Origin: Candidatus Melainabacteria bacterium | GTDB taxonomy: Bacteria > Cyanobacteriota > Vampirovibrionia > Obscuribacterales > Obscuribacteraceae | DNA length: 64,000 bases | Assembly (NCBI GenBank): GCA_016716405.1 | Contig: JADJWK010000001.1 | Location: forward strand, 2,418,001-2,482,000 | Direction: 5' to 3' | Shown: one piece after another, positions 34,288 through 43,191 of the stretch | Numbering within the stretch: position 1 is the stretch's first letter | Layout: the number at the start of each line of letters is the position of its first letter | Notes under the pieces: generated by a model | Told to the model about the DNA's origin: nothing | What the model saw: the letters and a program-made list of their open reading frames with translations, nothing else | Databases searched by the model: none | Translations under genes and position numbers: made by a program

Positions 34288-36159
34288 ATGTGTGGAATCG
34301 TTGGTTATCTCGGTAAAAGCCAGGCAGCGCCGGTACTTCTCTCCAAGCTTCGCTGTCTCGAGTACAGGGGTTACGACTCTGCCGGGGTAGCGGTCATGGA
34401 AGGCGGCCGGATCAATGTGATCAAAGCCGCCGGCAAGCTCAGCAACCTCGAGACGAGACTGCAGAAAGAGAGGCCCACCGCCTCGGTCGGCATCGGTCAT
34501 ACCCGCTGGGCCACCCACGGCAGCGCCACCGACGAGAATGCGCATCCGCACATGAATGCCAACGGCACACTGGCCATCGTCCATAACGGCATCATCGAGA
34601 ATTATGCCGAGCTGCGCCAGGAGCTCACCGACGACGGTTTCATCTTCATCTCGGACACCGATACCGAGGTGGTGGTGCACCTTCTTTCCCGGGAGCTCGA
34701 GCAGAAGGGCGAGATGCTTCCGGCGATTATCGCTACTCTCGATCGCATGTCCGGCGCTTACGCCCTGGGGATCGTCTCCCAGAAATATCCGGACCGGATC
34801 TGGGCGGTCAACCATCATTACTCCCTCACCGTCGGCCTTGGAGAAAGCGAAAGCTTCCTGGCTTCGGACAGCACGGCGGTCAGGCAATATACGAACAAAG
34901 TCGTCCGCCTCGATCAAAGCGAGATCGCCGAGATCACCCGGGATGGCGTCCGCCTTTTCACTTTCGATGGTCTCGAGCGTCACCGACATCCTGTCACCCT
35001 CACCTCCGATCCGTACAAGATCGACAAGGCAGGCTACAAGCACTTCCTCCTCAAAGAGATCAACGAGCAGCCCCTGGTTCTCCGCCAGACGCTGAGCAAA
35101 TATCTGGTCGCGCCTGATGCTCCCATCGATTTCAACGTTCGTCATTTCGCCCCGGACGCCCAGGGTCTATACGGCGTGCGCCTCAGCGACGAAGAAGTGA
35201 AAAAGATCGACCGCGTGCTCATCCTCGCCTGCGGGACCGCTTATCACGCCGGGATGGTCGGCAAATATATCATCGAAGAGCTCTGCAATGTCCCGGTGGA
35301 GGTCGATATCGCCTCGGAGACCCGGGGACGCAAGCTCCTTGTAGACGACCGCACCCTGACGGTGGCGGTCAGCCAGTCCGGCGAGACCGCCGATACTCTG
35401 GCGGCGATCAAGAAGGCCCGGGCCGGCGGCTCGATGACTCTGGGTATCACCAACCGTCCCGACTCGCACCTGGCCCAGATTACCGACAGCCTGATCGTCA
35501 CCGAATGCGGTATCGAAGTATCGGTGGCCGCCACCAAGACCTATGCGGCGCAGCTCGCCTGCTTCTACCTGCTCGGTATCTATCTTGCCGAGCGCCGCGG
35601 CGATATCAGCCCCGAAAAGGCCCTGGAGCTCAAGGAGAAGCTTCACCAGATCCCGACCATGATCGAGCAGATACTGGCCAGGGAAGAGGCCTACAAGAAA
35701 GAGTCCCTGAAGCTTGCCGACGCCAATGACGTTGTTTTCATCGGGCGCGGGCTCAACTACCCTACCGCTCTCGAGGGTGCTCTCAAGCTCAAGGAGTTGA
35801 GCTATATCCATGCCTCCGGCTATGCCGCCGGCGAGCTCAAGCACGGACCGATAGCGGTGCTCGATTCCACCGTGCCTGTGATCACAGTTCTGGTGCCCGG
35901 GGCGGTCTACGAGAAGACTCTGTCCAATGCCCAGGAGTCGCGCGCTCGCAAGGCCAGGATGGTGGCAGTGGCGGTGGACGGCGACGAGATGGCGCCCAGG
36001 ACCTTCGACTATCTGCTGCGGATTCCTCCGGTGGACGAATTCTTCTCTCCCCTGGTCACCTGCGTGCCCCTGCAGCTTCTCTCCTACTTCGTTGCCGATT
36101 TCCTCGGCAAAGATGTCGATCAGCCCAGAAATCTGGCCAAATCGGTCACCGTCGAATAG
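34288..36159 (+). CDS. glmS: Glutamine-fructose-6-phosphate aminotransferase
   Basis: 623 residues. Starts MCGIVGYLG, with Cys1 (after Met removal) as the glutaminase nucleophile, then GHTRWATHG, NGIIENY and the two SIS isomerase domains: ACGTAYHAGMVGKYI, SQSGETADTLAAI, ECGIEVSVAATKTYAAQ, and GRGLNYPTALEGALKLKELSY. C-terminal LAKSVTVE is the typical closing tail. Makes glucosamine-6-phosphate for peptidoglycan and LPS. No glmS ribozyme was recognised upstream. Confidence 0.98.
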   Translation: MCGIVGYLGKSQAAPVLLSKLRCLEYRGYDSAGVAVMEGGRINVIKAAGKLSNLETRLQKERPTASVGIGHTRWATHGSATDENAHPHMNANGTLAIVHNGIIENYAELRQELTDDGFIFISDTDTEVVVHLLSRELEQKGEMLPAIIATLDRMSGAYALGIVSQKYPDRIWAVNHHYSLTVGLGESESFLASDSTAVRQYTNKVVRLDQSEIAEITRDGVRLFTFDGLERHRHPVTLTSDPYKIDKAGYKHFLLKEINEQPLVLRQTLSKYLVAPDAPIDFNVRHFAPDAQGLYGVRLSDEEVKKIDRVLILACGTAYHAGMVGKYIIEELCNVPVEVDIASETRGRKLLVDDRTLTVAVSQSGETADTLAAIKKARAGGSMTLGITNRPDSHLAQITDSLIVTECGIEVSVAATKTYAAQLACFYLLGIYLAERRGDISPEKALELKEKLHQIPTMIEQILAREEAYKKESLKLADANDVVFIGRGLNYPTALEGALKLKELSYIHASGYAAGELKHGPIAVLDSTVPVITVLVPGAVYEKTLSNAQESRARKARMVAVAVDGDEMAPRTFDYLLRIPPVDEFFSPLVTCVPLQLLSYFVADFLGKDVDQPRNLAKSVTVE

Positions 36160-36183
36160 ATAGCCGCGGCTCGATATTCCCTC

Positions 36184-36212
36184 TTGACATTGGGGCATGA
36201 ACTGCCTATAGT
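36184..36212 (+). promoter_or_regulatory. Strong sigma70 promoter
   Basis: TTGACA (36184-36189), exactly 17 bases, TATAGT (36207-36212): the best consensus match seen in the window. It drives the gene at 36307 through a leader of about 88 bases that carries a hairpin ACCGCC-TCCG-GGCGGT at 36261-36276. Confidence 0.7.
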
Positions 36213-36306
36213 TTGGGTTATTTAACTCCCTTACTATGTCTATCCCTATCATCGTTCGTTACCGCCTCCGGGCGGTGGCGCGAGCCTGACGTTGGAATAT
36301 TCGACC

Positions 36307-36768
36307 ATGAAAAACTGTGATCCCAGTGAGCTCCCCTATGTGATCTTGCACGGGAAGAAAGGACCGGTAGCCCGGGCTTGCCCCCGTTGCGGGCATGTGG
36401 AGAAGCGCCGGGAAAGGCAGCTCTGCTCCGGCTGCCGCCGCTTCGTCGCCACCGACGAGTGCCGCCAGAGCTGGACCAATTTACCGAAAAACACTTACAG
36501 TGAGCTGCCCGAGGTTTATCTCGGTGGACCCAGAGATGAGCCCGGCAAGGAATTCTCGCGATCCCGGCGCTCTTTCGGCTGGCAGGTGGCCAGCCGCAAT
36601 CTCTGCGTCAGCTTCATGGCGGCGGCGGTTCTTGTAGTGCCGGCTGTAATGGGGGCGAAGGCTTATCTGGGCGAGAAGCAATGGGGTCAGCTCGAGAAGG
36701 GAATCGAGAAGAACTTCAAGAAGATCGCCAGGGACCTCGAGAAGACTCTAAAACCCACTAGAGTGTAG
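36307..36768 (+). CDS. Zinc-ribbon, single-pass membrane protein
   Basis: 153 residues from ATG 36307 (a TTG at 36292 is in frame). The N-terminal half has a four-Cys ribbon: CPRCGH then CSGCRR at about 26-29 and 43-46. One membrane segment (CVSFMAAAVLVVPAVMGAKAY) lies at about 100-120, followed by a short Lys-rich helix. No known family. It is expressed from a strong promoter and converges on, and overlaps by 11 bases, the secretin gene. Zinc cassettes on membrane proteins recur in the kinases of this window. Confidence 0.6.
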   Translation: MKNCDPSELPYVILHGKKGPVARACPRCGHVEKRRERQLCSGCRRFVATDECRQSWTNLPKNTYSELPEVYLGGPRDEPGKEFSRSRRSFGWQVASRNLCVSFMAAAVLVVPAVMGAKAYLGEKQWGQLEKGIEKNFKKIARDLEKTLKPTRV

Positions 36769-38803
36769 GCGACGAGCCTGACTCCGAGAGCTGTGTCGGA
36801 TCTTCTTCGACGATCTTTGGCGTGATCATGAGCATCAGCTCGGTGCGGTTGCGTCCTTTGAGCGTCGTACGGAAGAACGCTCCGAGCACCGGCGCTTCTG
36901 CCAGGTAGGGAACCTTCGATAGCTGGGCGGCTTCCAGCTCGGTGAAGAGACCGCCGATCACCAGGGTCTGACCGTCTTTGACTCTCACTTCCTGAGTGAT
37001 CACGTCTCTAATGCTCAGCAGCGTGACCACGGTCTGGTTGGCTCCGGTACCGAAAGTGGTGGGGCCTCCCAGGGGCGTGGAGACCTGGGGTCGCAGGCGC
37101 AGGCGCACGAATCCGTCTTCGGTGATGGAAGGCAGGACATTGAGGAAAATGCCGGCCTTGGCCAGCTCGACGTTGGTCGTGACCACGCCGAGGCTGACCG
37201 TCGAAGTGATCTTGTGCACGACCTCATTGGCTATGGTGATCAGGGCCTCGGTGGTATCTGATACCACCAGTGATGGGTTGGCGATAATCTTCGCCTTATT
37301 GGTCTGCAAGAGCATATTGAGATTGACGTTCAGAGCGCCGGGCATGGTCGCGACGTTGAATCGTCCGCCGGCGCTCTTGCCCAGGGTCAGAAAGTTGAAC
37401 CCGCTGGCGGCGCTGTTGCTCGGCGTGACACCGGCGATGGTAGCGGTCTGGGAGACCAGGGGCAGGACCGTGCCGACGATTCCCGAGAAGGGAGAGGCGT
37501 TACCGGTTACTGAGGTTCCATTGAAGGGAATCTGAGGGATATTGGGGTTCGCCTGGCTGCTCGCTTGCGAGCCCAGACCGGGGAGGAAGGAGAGAAGCGG
37601 GGCCGTGGCATTACCCATGATCGAAGCTGACAGCCCCTGACCCTGGACGTTGAAGGTGGCGCCCAGTTGCCTGATCCCCTGGTTCGAGAGCTCCACGAGC
37701 GATGCCTGGATGTGCACCTGCTTGGGTCTGCGATCCAGAAGACGGATCGCTTGCTCGGCCAGGAGAATGTCTTCTTCCGTGCCGACCACGAATACACGTT
37801 TGCCCTTGGAGTCCGGTATCACGATGCAACCACCGTCATTGGTGGGCACCGTATAGTCGGTGTTCACTTCCTGAATCGTGCGGACCTGCTGGGTGCCTGG
37901 ATCGATAGCAGCGTTGTTATAGCCCACGCCTTCCTGTACTTGCTGCCGGGTAGATCCACGCAGGAGCTTGGGCTGGTTGTCCTCTTCGTAAGTCTGGTTG
38001 GCCTCGAGCTTGAGGGTGAGGTCGTCGGTTCCCACCTCGGCAGCATCGGCCGGGGATGTGACCTGGTCCATGCGAGTGTTGAATTTGGGTTTGTAGCCGA
38101 GGTTGAAGATGGATGCCTGGAGAATCGACGCTACATCATAGGGGTGCGCGTAGCTCAGTTTGAAAGCCCGGGCAATGGGGCGGTTCAGTCCCAACTGCAC
38201 CATTGCCTGAAGAGTCCCCACCACTACGGTATTCTTGTCCAGGCTGCGGCTTCGCAGTCCGGCGGAGGCGAGGACGCTGTCCATTGCCTCATCCAGGGTG
38301 ACATCCCTGAGCTCGCCGGTGACCTTTCCGGTGACCGATTTGTCGATGATGATATTGAGATTGCCTCTTCTGGCCAGCTCGGCGATCACCTCGCGCACCG
38401 GCGTCTCCCGGAAGCTCAGCTGGTGGATGACCTTTTGCTGGTTCGCCTGGGCGAAGAGCTTGAAGGGCTGCCTTATCTGGACGGTACCGGTGACGGTGGG
38501 GAGCTGGGTTCTGGAGTCGCCTGCCTGGCTCGGTCTGGGGGCCAGCTGAGCGAGCTGATCGAGAGTCTCTTTAGGCAGGTCGCTCAAGAGCTTCCTGGCT
38601 TTGTCTTCTTTGCTCTGGCCGGCCTCGTCCTCTTTTTCGTCTGTCTCAGGGGCTCCATCTTTTTCGGGCTCGAAAACCAGCGATGCCGGCGGCTTGCCCG
38701 CATCGCCGCCCTGGGCAAGCACCGGGGACAGAGTCTGAACCAGCATCATCAGTGACACCAGGACGGCGGTAAGGAAATTTTTCGAGAGCCCGAATTTGAA
38801 CAT
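36758..38803 (-). CDS. Secretin (PilQ/GspD-type outer-membrane channel)
   Basis: 681 residues. Signal peptide (cleavage near LSPVLAQ); an acidic linker; an STN-type domain (SFRETPVREVIAELARRGNLNI, about 130-200); an N1-like domain beginning RAFKLSYAHPYDVASIL; a Gly/Asn/Ser-rich region around 360-470; and the secretin core ending VRVKDGQTLVIGGLFTEL, VPYLAEAPVLGAFFR and ELMLMITPKIVEE. Forms a multimeric outer-membrane gate for type IV pili or type II secretion. No pilMNOP genes adjoin; the TadE-like genes are 33 kb away. Co-directional with the TPR lipoprotein. Confidence 0.9.
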   Translation of the reverse strand: MFKFGLSKNFLTAVLVSLMMLVQTLSPVLAQGGDAGKPPASLVFEPEKDGAPETDEKEDEAGQSKEDKARKLLSDLPKETLDQLAQLAPRPSQAGDSRTQLPTVTGTVQIRQPFKLFAQANQQKVIHQLSFRETPVREVIAELARRGNLNIIIDKSVTGKVTGELRDVTLDEAMDSVLASAGLRSRSLDKNTVVVGTLQAMVQLGLNRPIARAFKLSYAHPYDVASILQASIFNLGYKPKFNTRMDQVTSPADAAEVGTDDLTLKLEANQTYEEDNQPKLLRGSTRQQVQEGVGYNNAAIDPGTQQVRTIQEVNTDYTVPTNDGGCIVIPDSKGKRVFVVGTEEDILLAEQAIRLLDRRPKQVHIQASLVELSNQGIRQLGATFNVQGQGLSASIMGNATAPLLSFLPGLGSQASSQANPNIPQIPFNGTSVTGNASPFSGIVGTVLPLVSQTATIAGVTPSNSAASGFNFLTLGKSAGGRFNVATMPGALNVNLNMLLQTNKAKIIANPSLVVSDTTEALITIANEVVHKITSTVSLGVVTTNVELAKAGIFLNVLPSITEDGFVRLRLRPQVSTPLGGPTTFGTGANQTVVTLLSIRDVITQEVRVKDGQTLVIGGLFTELEAAQLSKVPYLAEAPVLGAFFRTTLKGRNRTELMLMITPKIVEEDPTQLSESGSSPTL

Positions 38804-38942
38804 AAGATTTCTCTCTGTAATTCTAACCTTATAGGCTCAGAATGCAATTGCGATGCCACCATTTGCGGCGGCGCCGAAAATGGGTGGTATATGCGAAAAA
38901 TGTGCATCGCGTATGTGCTGCGGGCTGATACCGATGACGGTG

Positions 38943-39926
38943 TTATTTGCCCTGGCCTGCCAGTCCGAATATGGCGATTTCCAGATTATTTCTTGCCTCA
39001 CTCAGGTGGGGATTGAGGCGCAGGGCAAGCTGGAGCTGGGTGACCGCCGAGGCGACATCGCCGACTCCGTAGAGCGCGAACCCCAGATCGTTGCGTGCCT
39101 GGGCGTTGAGAGGGTCGAGACTGACGGCTTGCTGGAATTCTTTGACGGCGTCCGATTTCTTCTTGTTGGCGTAGAGCGCTCTGCCCAGGGCTATATGACT
39201 GTCAGGGGAGGTCGGATCGAGGAGCGAAGCCTGACGAGCCGTGCGCAGGGCGCTTGCAGTCTCGCCCGATTTCAAGAGAGCTCTGGTGAGGGCGACATGC
39301 GCGCGAGCCGAGTTGGGCATCACCGAGACCGCCTGGCGGGCCGCTTTCACCGCGCCGTCGGGATCATCGGCCACCACCAGGGCTTCCGACAATCCGGAGA
39401 GCCCGAAAGTCGTCGGTCTTGTTTCGTTGGCCTGCCTGAACTCGTCGATGGCCTCCGAGATGCCGCCTCTTTTCATCAGGCTTTCGGCGTACATCACCCG
39501 GGAGTCGGGGAAATCCGGATTGAGCTGGATGGCTCTCTCGTACTCGAGCTGGGAGGCGGACTGATCCCCGGCTTCATCCAGCAGCCTGGCCAGCATCGTA
39601 TGGCAGACGTAGTCGTTGGGATCCAGCGCCACGGCTCTTTTCATCTCCATGGCCGCACCTTCGTAGTCGCCGGTGAGATAGAGGTAGCAGCCCAGGCGCA
39701 TGCGGGCATTGGGGCTGGCGGGATTGTTCGTGATCTCCCTGCGCGTCTTGATTATCAGGTCGCCGACCGAGCGCAGATCGGTGTGGGTGACGCCCACTCG
39801 GAACACGGCAAGCAGCGAGCTGTCATAATCCTTTCCCCTGGCGCTCTCTCCGGCTTTCTCGACGGCGCAGGCGGCCAGTGCTGTAGTCAGGCAGATTGAA
39901 AGCAGGACGCAGGCTCTCTTGACCAT
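38943..39926 (-). CDS. TPR lipoprotein
   Basis: 327 residues from ATG 39926, which has GAGGAA eight bases upstream; the frame is open to 40232 but that lead lacks a start context. Signal with lipobox TALAAC, so it is lipid-anchored. Six or more TPR units follow (for example AAMEMKRAVALDPNDYVCH, AVKEFQQAVSLDPLNAQA, AVTQLQLALRLNPHLSEA). PilW/PilF-type TPR lipoproteins pilot secretins; the gene lies upstream of the secretin gene on the same strand (139-base gap), which suggests a pilotin-like job (inference). Confidence 0.8.
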   Translation of the reverse strand: MVKRACVLLSICLTTALAACAVEKAGESARGKDYDSSLLAVFRVGVTHTDLRSVGDLIIKTRREITNNPASPNARMRLGCYLYLTGDYEGAAMEMKRAVALDPNDYVCHTMLARLLDEAGDQSASQLEYERAIQLNPDFPDSRVMYAESLMKRGGISEAIDEFRQANETRPTTFGLSGLSEALVVADDPDGAVKAARQAVSVMPNSARAHVALTRALLKSGETASALRTARQASLLDPTSPDSHIALGRALYANKKKSDAVKEFQQAVSLDPLNAQARNDLGFALYGVGDVASAVTQLQLALRLNPHLSEARNNLEIAIFGLAGQGK

Positions 39927-39994
39927 CGTTCGATTCCTCGTTTTTCTGGTATTCTTGCACTGGTGCGTCGATCTTTCCTGAAGCCGGTTTGATA

Positions 39995-41140
39995 ATGATG
40001 GACCCGGTAGCCTCAGCGTATTTGCATATTCCATTTTGCTCGCATAAATGCGACTTCTGCGATTTCGCAGCTTTCGCCGGTCTCGATCACCTCGAAGACG
40101 AGTATTTCGCCGTTCTCGAAAGTGAGATCCGGCAAAGGCTTGCCAGGGTGAAGTCTCCGGTCCGGCTCCGGACGATTTATTTTGGCGGCGGCACACCGGG
40201 TCTGGTGTCGCCTGCCAGTATCGATTCGGCAATCAAGACGCTGACCGGGCTCGTCGAGGTGGAGCCGCATCCGGAGGTCACTCTGGAGACCACTCCGCAC
40301 GCCATCACCAGGGACCGGGTCTCGGCATGGCGGGCCTCGGGTGTCAACCGTCTCTCCATCGGCATCGAGTCCCTGCTGGATGAAGAGCTTCAGGCGATCG
40401 GGAGAGATCACACTGTCGAGCAGGCTCTTGCCGGGATCGATCTGGCTTGCCGGGGAGATTTCACCTGTCTGAGCCTGGATTTCATGTATGGTCTGCCCAC
40501 CCAGACTCTCTCGAGCTGGCGGAAGACCCTCGAAAGAGCTCTCGAAATCACAGACAGTAACCAGTCAATCAAGCATGTCTCGGCATACGGCCTGAGTCTT
40601 GCCGCCAATTCGCCTCTCTATTCTCGCTTTCCCCGGGATAGTCAGGCCTATCCGGACGAGTCGGCATTCGTCGATATGCTCGATCTCCTGATCGATAGCC
40701 TGACCCGGAGCGGTTTCGAGCACTACGAGGTGTCTAATTTCGCCCTTCCCGGCTATGCCTCCCGGCATAATTCCACTTACTGGAAGAACGGCTCCTATCT
40801 GGCCTTCGGAGTCGGCGCCCATCGTTATGTCGATGGCTACAGGAGCGCCAATTTCCGCTCTCTCGGGCGCTATATGAAGGCCCCGACCGAGGACGAGGTG
40901 AGCGAGTATATCGATCCGGAGACCCGAGTTAAAGAGGCGCTGATGCTCGGTCTCAGGCTGCGCCGGGGAATCGATCTGGCCGAGTTCGAGGAGCGTTATG
41001 GAATCGACCTCTACAATCTCCACCGCGAAAGGCTCGAGCGCCTCGAGGACGGAGGATTCGTCTGCCTGGAGGAAGGGCGGCTTTTCCTTACCCGGAAAGG
41101 CGTTTGTGTCAGTAATTCAGTCATAGTTGAATTTATGTGA
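39995..41140 (+). CDS. hemW: Radical SAM heme chaperone HemW
   Basis: 381 residues from ATG 39995 (a second ATG follows at once at 39998; a TTG at 39989 is in frame). The cluster ligands CSHKCDFC give CxxxCxxC near the N-terminus, with YLHIPF before and YFGGGTPGLVSPASI after. SIGIESLLDEELQAIGRDH and LSLDFMYGLPTQTLSSW follow, then a HemN C-terminal domain. Often misnamed oxygen-independent coproporphyrinogen oxidase; the HemW cysteine pattern supports heme chaperone. Six bases separate it from the kinase downstream. Confidence 0.9.
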   Translation: MMDPVASAYLHIPFCSHKCDFCDFAAFAGLDHLEDEYFAVLESEIRQRLARVKSPVRLRTIYFGGGTPGLVSPASIDSAIKTLTGLVEVEPHPEVTLETTPHAITRDRVSAWRASGVNRLSIGIESLLDEELQAIGRDHTVEQALAGIDLACRGDFTCLSLDFMYGLPTQTLSSWRKTLERALEITDSNQSIKHVSAYGLSLAANSPLYSRFPRDSQAYPDESAFVDMLDLLIDSLTRSGFEHYEVSNFALPGYASRHNSTYWKNGSYLAFGVGAHRYVDGYRSANFRSLGRYMKAPTEDEVSEYIDPETRVKEALMLGLRLRRGIDLAEFEERYGIDLYNLHRERLERLEDGGFVCLEEGRLFLTRKGVCVSNSVIVEFM

Positions 41141-41146
41141 CGTTGC

Positions 41147-42841
41147 GTGTCGTTTAGCCTGTCACGGCCTCGGGTATGGAGATATCACCAGTTAGTAGAA
41201 GAATCAGAAGTGTGCCCCGCTGAGAAATCCAAGGCGTTGGAGTCTGAAAAGGACCCTGGCAAGGAGTCTTCGAAAGACCCTTCAAAAGATCCCCTGATCG
41301 GCAGCAAGCTGGCCGATCGGTATCGCATCGTGTCGGTTCTCGGCCGTGGTGGCATGGGTGTCGTCTATCAGGCGGAAGACGAGCAGACCGACCGGGTCAT
41401 GGCGGTCAAGATGCTGCATGCTCACAAGGTGGCGGACTCGGAGGCGCTGAAGCGATTCAACAGGGAAGCGCGTACCGTCGCTCAGCTCAATCACCACCAT
41501 ATAGTCACCCTCTATGATTTCGGCATGAGCAAGCAGGGTCAGCCCTACCTGGTGATGGACTTCATCGAGGGTCGCTCTCTCAAGGACGAGCTCCTGCTCA
41601 AGGGCGCCCTTCCCTTCGACAGGGCGATGACCATTTTCGAGCAGGTGCTCGACGCCCTGGAATTCGCGCATTCCCAGGATATCGTGCACCGCGACTTGAA
41701 GCCCGAGAATATCATCCTCGCCAAGCACCGCGAGACCGAGGACTGGGTGAAGCTCGTGGACTTCGGTCTCTCCAAGCTGAAAGAGACGGATCCCTTCGGT
41801 GAGGACGTCTACCAGATCACCAGAGCCGGCGATGTCTGCGGGAGCCCGCCTTACATGAGCCCTGAGCAGTGTCTCTCCAATTCGGTGGTTGATACCAGGA
41901 GTGATATCTACTCCATGGCCATCGTCGTCTACGAGACCCTTTCAGGCTGCCTGCCCTTCAAGGCCAAGTCCGCTATCGAGATGATGGACTGTCATCTCTA
42001 TGGAACGCCGATCCCCTTCAGCCAGGCCATTCCGGAGCTGAAGGCCTGCAACGAAACGACTTATGTGCTCAATCGGGCCCTCTCCAAAGAGCCGGAGGCC
42101 AGGCACCTGACCGCCAGCGAGTTCTTGAAGGAGCTCAAGAACGCCATGCGCAGAGACTGGCCGAAGGTGAGGTCCTATCGTTACCGGATGGAGGACGTCA
42201 ACTTCCGCGATCTCGAGAGCGAAGCCGAAGCCCTGGCGACAGGAGAGCACCCGGCCCTCGATCTTTCGAAGATGTCCTCCGGGGTGCAGGAGGTCCTCAA
42301 TGAGCTTCGCACCGAGACATCGGTTCATCAGGGGCAGCCGGCAAGGAGCCCGCAGGCAGGCAGAGGGCAATCGCAACCAATGGAAGCAATGGGATTCGAA
42401 GAAGAAGAGGAAGAGTACGAAGAGCCGTCGGGATTTCTCGACAAGCTACTGTCCTTCTTCAAAAGAGACGGACGCTCGAGCCATGAGGAGTACCACCACG
42501 ATCTCGGCTATTCGAACTGTCCGTTCTGCTCGGCGCCGGTGCGAGCGCAGCTGAGATTTTGCGTCAATTGCCAGAGGCAGCTACCCACGGTCCAGGAGTT
42601 CTCGAGATTGCGAATGCAGCAGGGACGCTTCGCCCTGGCCAAGACCGCTACCGGCAACAACAAGGACAGCAAGGGTTTCAGCCAGCGGGCCAAGGCCCGG
42701 AGCAGCAGCCCGGGGATGTCTTTCGTTCAGAAGGTGCTCACCCTCATGCTTGTTGCTCTGGTTTGTTATGGTGGCTATAACAGCCTGAAGGACAAGGCGG
42801 TCCAGAAGAAAATCCAGAACGTGATCAAAGCCTTGAAATAA
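41147..42841 (+). CDS. Ser/Thr protein kinase with C-terminal zinc ribbon and membrane anchor
   Basis: 564 residues from GTG 41147; the true start may be GTG 41210, as the first ~20 residues look non-native. A charged linker with Lys-Asp-Pro repeats leads into the kinase (about 50-330): LGRGGMGVVYQ, MAVKML, HRDLKPEN, VDFGLSKL and MSPEQCL, all catalytic residues present. After an acidic linker comes a zinc ribbon, CPFCSAP and FCVNCQR (about 455-480), then one membrane segment (KVLTLMLVALVCYGGY) near the C-terminus. Unlike the 15947 kinase the Cys cassette is C-terminal. Targets unknown. Confidence 0.9.
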   Translation: MSFSLSRPRVWRYHQLVEESEVCPAEKSKALESEKDPGKESSKDPSKDPLIGSKLADRYRIVSVLGRGGMGVVYQAEDEQTDRVMAVKMLHAHKVADSEALKRFNREARTVAQLNHHHIVTLYDFGMSKQGQPYLVMDFIEGRSLKDELLLKGALPFDRAMTIFEQVLDALEFAHSQDIVHRDLKPENIILAKHRETEDWVKLVDFGLSKLKETDPFGEDVYQITRAGDVCGSPPYMSPEQCLSNSVVDTRSDIYSMAIVVYETLSGCLPFKAKSAIEMMDCHLYGTPIPFSQAIPELKACNETTYVLNRALSKEPEARHLTASEFLKELKNAMRRDWPKVRSYRYRMEDVNFRDLESEAEALATGEHPALDLSKMSSGVQEVLNELRTETSVHQGQPARSPQAGRGQSQPMEAMGFEEEEEEYEEPSGFLDKLLSFFKRDGRSSHEEYHHDLGYSNCPFCSAPVRAQLRFCVNCQRQLPTVQEFSRLRMQQGRFALAKTATGNNKDSKGFSQRAKARSSSPGMSFVQKVLTLMLVALVCYGGYNSLKDKAVQKKIQNVIKALK

Positions 42842-42851
42842 TCCGGCAGTA

Positions 42852-43091
42852 TTATTGGTGGTGCCAGCCGGCGTCGGGCTCGAAGAGATGCTTGAGTCTG
42901 GACAGAACAGCGCGGAGCAGGGGATTGCGAATATAGACCAGATGTCTGGTGCCGGTGAAGGCGGCGCCCAGGGAGGCTTTTACCTCGGGGTCGGTCCAGC
43001 TGTTAGCTCTATAACGACTGCGATTGTTGGTGACGGCATAGTCCAGGCGTGGGTCGCCGGCGGCAGGAAGCGGTGTCGTACCTGATACCAC
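42852..43091 (-). pseudogene. Possible gene remnant of 79 codons
   Basis: An open minus-strand frame begins GTG at 43091 and ends at 42852. Its residues look protein-like (NSWTDPEVKASLGAAF, HLVYIRNPLLRAVL, FEPDAGWHHQ), but a TGA lies about 14 codons upstream in the same frame. Another frame, 42980-43186, overlaps it. This could be a decayed C-terminus of a larger protein or a short real gene; no family recognised. The gap 42842-43191 shows no other clear feature. Confidence 0.25.
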
Positions 43092-43191
43092 AAGTGGTGA
43101 GCAGTCCCTGCCCTCCTGGCTTCAGGGTACGGTCGATGGAGCCCGCTGCCGTAGGGATTGTCGACTGATTTTGTTCTGCCGATCAAACGGC

